From assembly GCF_001692445.1 (NCBI RefSeq), contig NZ_MAQA01000025.1:1-64000 (forward strand): a DNA stretch of 64,000 nt, written 5' to 3'. Positions 61,072 through 64,000 of the stretch are shown here, one piece after another (positions within the stretch are counted from its first letter, which is position 1; the number at the start of each line of letters is the position of its first letter). This stretch comes from Oerskovia enterophila (lineage in GTDB: Bacteria > Actinomycetota > Actinomycetes > Actinomycetales > Cellulomonadaceae). The notes below the pieces were generated by a model. The model had not been told where the DNA came from. It searched no databases and was given only the letters and a program-made list of their open reading frames with translations. The translations under genes were made by a program, and so were the position numbers.

Positions 61072-62610
61072 TCAGCAGACCTTCCCGTCCTCGGGGACCT
61101 TCCCGTCGACCAGGTACGCGTCCACGGCGTCCTCGAGGCACGCGTTCGAGCGACCGTAGGCCGTGTGACCCTCACCCTCCCACGTGAGCAGCACGCCCGA
61201 GTCGAGCGCCTTGGCCAGGCCCTCGGCCCAGACGTACGGGGTCGCGGGGTCGTTCGTGGTCCCGATCACGACGATGGGCGCGGCGCCCTCGGCGTGCAGG
61301 TCGAACTCCTGGTCCGCGACCGGGTAGGCCCAGTCGACGCACGCCATGCCGCCGTAGGTGAAGAACGAGCCCATGGTCGGGGCGGCCTCCTCGATCTGGG
61401 CGGCCTGCTCCTTCATGAACTCGGGGTCGGGGTTGCCGCGGGCGTCGAGGCAGTTGACGGCCCGGAAGGCCTCGGCCGAGTTGTCGCTGAAGGTCCCGTC
61501 GGCGTTGCGGCTGTTGTAGAGGTCCGCGAAGCTCAGCAGCATGGTGCCGTCGTTGCCGTTGATCGCGGCGTCGAGGGCCGCCGTCAGGGCGTACCAGTTC
61601 TCGTTGTTGTAGAGCGGCAGCGCGATCCCGTAGAACGCGAGCGTCTGCGTCAGGCGTCGGTCGCTGCTCGTCCTGAGGGGCTGCTCGCCGACCTGGTCCA
61701 GGAACGCGCGGATCTGCGCCATGCCCTCGTCGACGGTCCCCGTGAGCGGGCAGTCCTTGCCGCCCTGGCAGTCCTCGACGTAGGCGCGCAGGGCGTTCTC
61801 GAAGCCGACGGCCTGCTGTGCCCCGATCTCGTCGGACGAGAGCGTGGTGTCGATCGCGCCGTCGAGCACCATGCGCCCGACCTTCTCGGGGTACAGGCCC
61901 GCGTACGTGGCACCGAGCTGGGTCCCGTAGGAGAAGCCGAGGTAGTTGAGCGTCGAGTCCCCCAGGACCGCGCGCAGCATGTCCATGTCGCGTGCTGCGC
62001 TCTGGGTGTCGACGTTGCCCAGGAGGTCTCCGGTGTTCTGGGCGCACGCGTCGGCCCACGCCTCGAGGTCGGCGGCCATCGCGGCGCGCCCCTCGTCGCT
62101 GTCCTCGAACGAGCGCGAGAGCGACTCGTCCTTGGCCGCGTCGTCGAGGCAGACGACGGGGGTCGAGGAGCCGACGCCGCGCGGGTCGAACCCGATGAGG
62201 TCGTAGGCCTCGCGCACGGGCTCCCCGATCCCGGCGGCGGCGCTCGTGATGTACTCGACGCCCGAACCGCCCGGCCCCCCGGGGTTCGTCAGGAGCGACC
62301 CGATCTTCTCCCCCTCGGCCGGCAGCCGCTTGAGCGCGAGCTCGATCGTGCCCTGCGCGGGGTCCTTCCAGCTCAGCGGTGCGATCGCGGTCGTGCACTC
62401 GAACCCGCCGCCGCAGTCCTCCCACTGGAGTGTCTGGCCGTAGAACTCGGCGAGCTCGGCCGGCACCTCCTCACCGGTTCCCGTCGAACCCGACGACGCA
62501 GTCTGCGCAGGGCTCTGCACCTTGGGCGAGGGGGCGCACGCGCCGAGGAGCAGGGCGAGGGCGAGCGTCGCAGCGGACAGCGCTGACGTGCGGCGGGAGG
62601 GCGTCTTCAC
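61072..62610 (-). CDS. S33-family tripeptidyl-aminopeptidase-like lipoprotein
   Basis: A 512-aa secreted serine hydrolase. Lipobox LGAC (Cys25). Alpha/beta hydrolase motifs: NPGGPGGSG (109-117) as oxyanion, DPRGVGSS, nucleophile Ser227 in GFSYGTQLGATYA, acid Asp in GTTNDPATP, His in GEGHTAYG, C-terminal TAP-like domain. Same group as Streptomyces tripeptidyl aminopeptidases (SlpD/E-type); it probably trims peptides outside the membrane. The GTG at 62610 has TACCGT (62622-62617) ending 6 nt upstream and no ribosome site. Confidence 0.92.
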   Translation of the reverse strand: MKTPSRRTSALSAATLALALLLGACAPSPKVQSPAQTASSGSTGTGEEVPAELAEFYGQTLQWEDCGGGFECTTAIAPLSWKDPAQGTIELALKRLPAEGEKIGSLLTNPGGPGGSGVEYITSAAAGIGEPVREAYDLIGFDPRGVGSSTPVVCLDDAAKDESLSRSFEDSDEGRAAMAADLEAWADACAQNTGDLLGNVDTQSAARDMDMLRAVLGDSTLNYLGFSYGTQLGATYAGLYPEKVGRMVLDGAIDTTLSSDEIGAQQAVGFENALRAYVEDCQGGKDCPLTGTVDEGMAQIRAFLDQVGEQPLRTSSDRRLTQTLAFYGIALPLYNNENWYALTAALDAAINGNDGTMLLSFADLYNSRNADGTFSDNSAEAFRAVNCLDARGNPDPEFMKEQAAQIEEAAPTMGSFFTYGGMACVDWAYPVADQEFDLHAEGAAPIVVIGTTNDPATPYVWAEGLAKALDSGVLLTWEGEGHTAYGRSNACLEDAVDAYLVDGKVPEDGKVC

Positions 62611-62629
62611 CCGGCAACGGTAACGGGTC

Positions 62630-62671
62630 GGGCTGGGCCGGGACCTCGTTCGAGGTCTCCGGGCCCAGCCC
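62630..62671 (-). terminator. Terminator after the 62728-63285 lipoprotein gene
   Basis: Imperfect hairpin: GGGCTGGGCC at 62630-62639 with GGCCCAGCCC-like bases to 62671, and a perfect inner stem GACCTC/GAGGTC. It lies past the stop of the leftward lipoprotein gene and just upstream of the peptidase promoter. Confidence 0.75.
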
Positions 62672-62727
62672 TTTCACGCGAACTTCACGGGCGGCGCCCC
62701 GTGCCGCCGTCCAGTGCTGTCAGGAGG

Positions 62728-63285
62728 TCAGGGCTGCTCGACCCACGCGGCCTCGCCGACCTGGCCCTCGGCCGCACGCGGGGTCAGGACGACCGAGCCC
62801 GCCTCGTCCAGCCTGACGGTCACGTCGGCCGACTCGTCGACACCCTCGGGCGCCTTGACGACCGTGGTCCAGCCACGCATGTCCATGGTGCAGGGCTTGT
62901 CGTCCTCGACCTTCTCGAAGGTCACGACGACGTCGCTCCCCTCGAGGGTCGCTTCGCCCTCGGCGACGGTCGGGCACGTGCTCGACCCGAACGTCACGAC
63001 GTACAGGTAGCCGTCCTCGGCGGTCCAGGCCGCCCCCGTGCCACCGTTCGAGGGCGGGTCGATCCCGTCGGGCAGGTCGACCCCGTTGGCCCCCGCCTCG
63101 ATCGGCAGGTCGGCAGCGTTCAGAGGCGCCTCGGGCGTCTCCTCGGACGGCGTGGTCTCCTCGGCGCTGCTGCTCTCCTCGGCGGTGGGCGACGAGCCGC
63201 CCGAGTCGGTGTCGGTGCCGCACGCGGTGAGCGCCAGGAGCGCGACGAGAGAGACGGCGGGGGCGAGGCGGCGCAGGGAAGTCAT
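62728..63285 (-). CDS. Putative lipoprotein, unknown function
   Basis: A 185-aa lipoprotein: lipobox LTAC (Cys22), Ser/Glu/Thr-rich linker (about 25-65), then a beta-rich domain with a cysteine pair (STCPTV and KPCTMDM). GAAGGAGTACC precedes the ATG at 63285. Not recognised further. Confidence 0.78.
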   Translation of the reverse strand: MTSLRRLAPAVSLVALLALTACGTDTDSGGSSPTAEESSSAEETTPSEETPEAPLNAADLPIEAGANGVDLPDGIDPPSNGGTGAAWTAEDGYLYVVTFGSSTCPTVAEGEATLEGSDVVVTFEKVEDDKPCTMDMRGWTTVVKAPEGVDESADVTVRLDEAGSVVLTPRAAEGQVGEAAWVEQP

Positions 63286-63453
63286 GGGCGGTACTCCTTC
63301 GAGGCATCGTCGCGGGTCCGCGGTGGCGTCACCCGTCACCCTCATCATGTCGCGAGGCCCGTCGTTCTTGCCCCGCGACACCGGGGGCGACGCGGATCAC
63401 ACGCGGCAGTTCACCCGGGCGCGGCCCTCGCGACCGATGACCGGGACGCAGGC

Positions 63454-64000
63454 TCAGCGGACGGACGCTCCGGCGTCGGGCACCCCACCGGCCCGCGCTC
63501 CCACCGCCTGCACCCTCGCGACCGACGTCCCCGCGCGGAGCATCGCGACGAACGCGGCCAGCGTGGGCGACGTGTTCTGCGGGGACCACGCCGCGCCGAT
63601 GTCGCGCGTCGTGACGGGCTCGTCGAGACGGAGCTCGACGCCCTCGTGCACGGGGTGGCGCGCGGGCGGCAAGACGCTCACGCCCAGGCCCGCGGCCACG
63701 AGCCCCCGGACGGTGTGCAGGTCCTCGCCCTCGAACCCGATGGTCGGGCGCACACCCGCCGCCGCGCACAGCGCGTCGACCGTCCCGCGCAGGCCGTACC
63801 CGTGCTTGAGCGTGATGAAGGTCGAGCGCACCGCGTCGCGCAGCGTGGCGCCCGTCCTCCCCGCGAGCTCGTGCCCCGCCGGGACCATGAGGACCAGCGG
63901 CTCCTGGAAGAGCGTGAGGGTGTCGAGCCCGGCCGGGGCCGGCACGAGACGCGAGACCAGGGCGATGTCCGCCTCGCCCGCGGCGAGCGCGTCGAGGCAC
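63454..64000 (-). CDS. LysR-family regulator, effector-domain part (5' end outside window)
   Basis: The window ends inside this gene; the frame is open to 64000. The visible C-terminal ~181 residues match a LysR substrate-binding domain: AGEADIALVSRLV, LVLMVPAGHELAGR, GLGVSVLPPARHP. The DNA-binding end lies beyond the window, so the full size and target cannot be known. Confidence 0.85.
   Translation of the reverse strand, partial: CLDALAAGEADIALVSRLVPAPAGLDTLTLFQEPLVLMVPAGHELAGRTGATLRDAVRSTFITLKHGYGLRGTVDALCAAAGVRPTIGFEGEDLHTVRGLVAAGLGVSVLPPARHPVHEGVELRLDEPVTTRDIGAAWSPQNTSPTLAAFVAMLRAGTSVARVQAVGARAGGVPDAGASVR

Overview
High-GC (about 73%) actinobacterial chromosome. GH18 chitinase with CBM5/12 modules, ClpC, lutABC, an ECF42 sigma factor, LAxTG-type cell-wall sorting and many TANNNT-type leaderless starts point to a Micrococcales member near Cellulomonadaceae/Promicromonosporaceae (Cellulomonas, Oerskovia or Cellulosimicrobium-like). 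The assignment is inferred from gene content only. Most of the window is ordinary core and metabolic DNA. There is no phage, integrase, transposase or CRISPR.

Layout. 1-6.4 kb: carboxylesterase, AIM24 protein, CPA1 Na+/H+ antiporter, peptide chain release factor 3. 6.4-9.4 kb: a small accessory cassette bounded by two almost identical 63-bp terminator repeats; it holds a truncated SARP/BTAD regulator and a divergent two-gene operon of unrecognised proteins (360 and 115 aa). This is the best candidate for something undescribed. 9.4-12.2 kb: DHA2 drug exporter and serine/threonine dehydratase. 12.35-12.64 kb: a 16-bp tandem array next to a dispersed palindrome. 12.7-16.8 kb: GntR/FadR regulator and divergent lactate-utilisation operon lutABC with two matching operators. 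16.8-21.4 kb: TetR-acetyltransferase pair with its operator, NUDIX hydrolase, large secreted chitinase. 21.6-24 kb: uridine-kinase-like protein and a second DHA2 exporter. 24.2-27.3 kb: ECF42 module (lipocalin-like DUF1579, DUF998, YciI/DGPF, ECF42 sigma) with two divergent promoters of identical design. 27.5-31.6 kb: aminotransferase, glycosyltransferase, SnoaL/MarR divergent pair, SRPBCC. 31.8-35.5 kb: clpC with a ClgR-type box, YwiC-like protein. 35.7-45 kb: universal stress protein, a membrane-tethered ECF sigma/zinc-finger fusion, pentapeptide protein, RNase Z, ABC1 kinase, epoxide hydrolase. 46-52.6 kb: leftward MacAB-like efflux operon with two adaptors and a DUF5666 lipoprotein, start/stop overlaps linking most genes. 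52.8-56.3 kb: copper module (CsoR-type operator, CopB ATPase, DUF6153, DUF305). 56.5-64 kb: hydrolase, LAATG surface protein with a LacI-type operator, peptide deformylase, HEAT protein, lipoproteins, tRNA-Thr(CGT), S33 peptidase, start of a LysR gene.

Three dispersed palindrome families are visible: the cassette terminators; a double hairpin built from a GAGGTAGAGGG unit (12.57 and 18.71 kb), whose unit also seems to have seeded the tandem array; and a GAGCACGAGGTTGCGGTCG palindrome (40.1, 52.7, 56.4 kb). About a dozen genes lack a Shine-Dalgarno sequence and have a -10 hexamer ending 6-7 nt before the start codon, which suggests leaderless mRNAs are common here.
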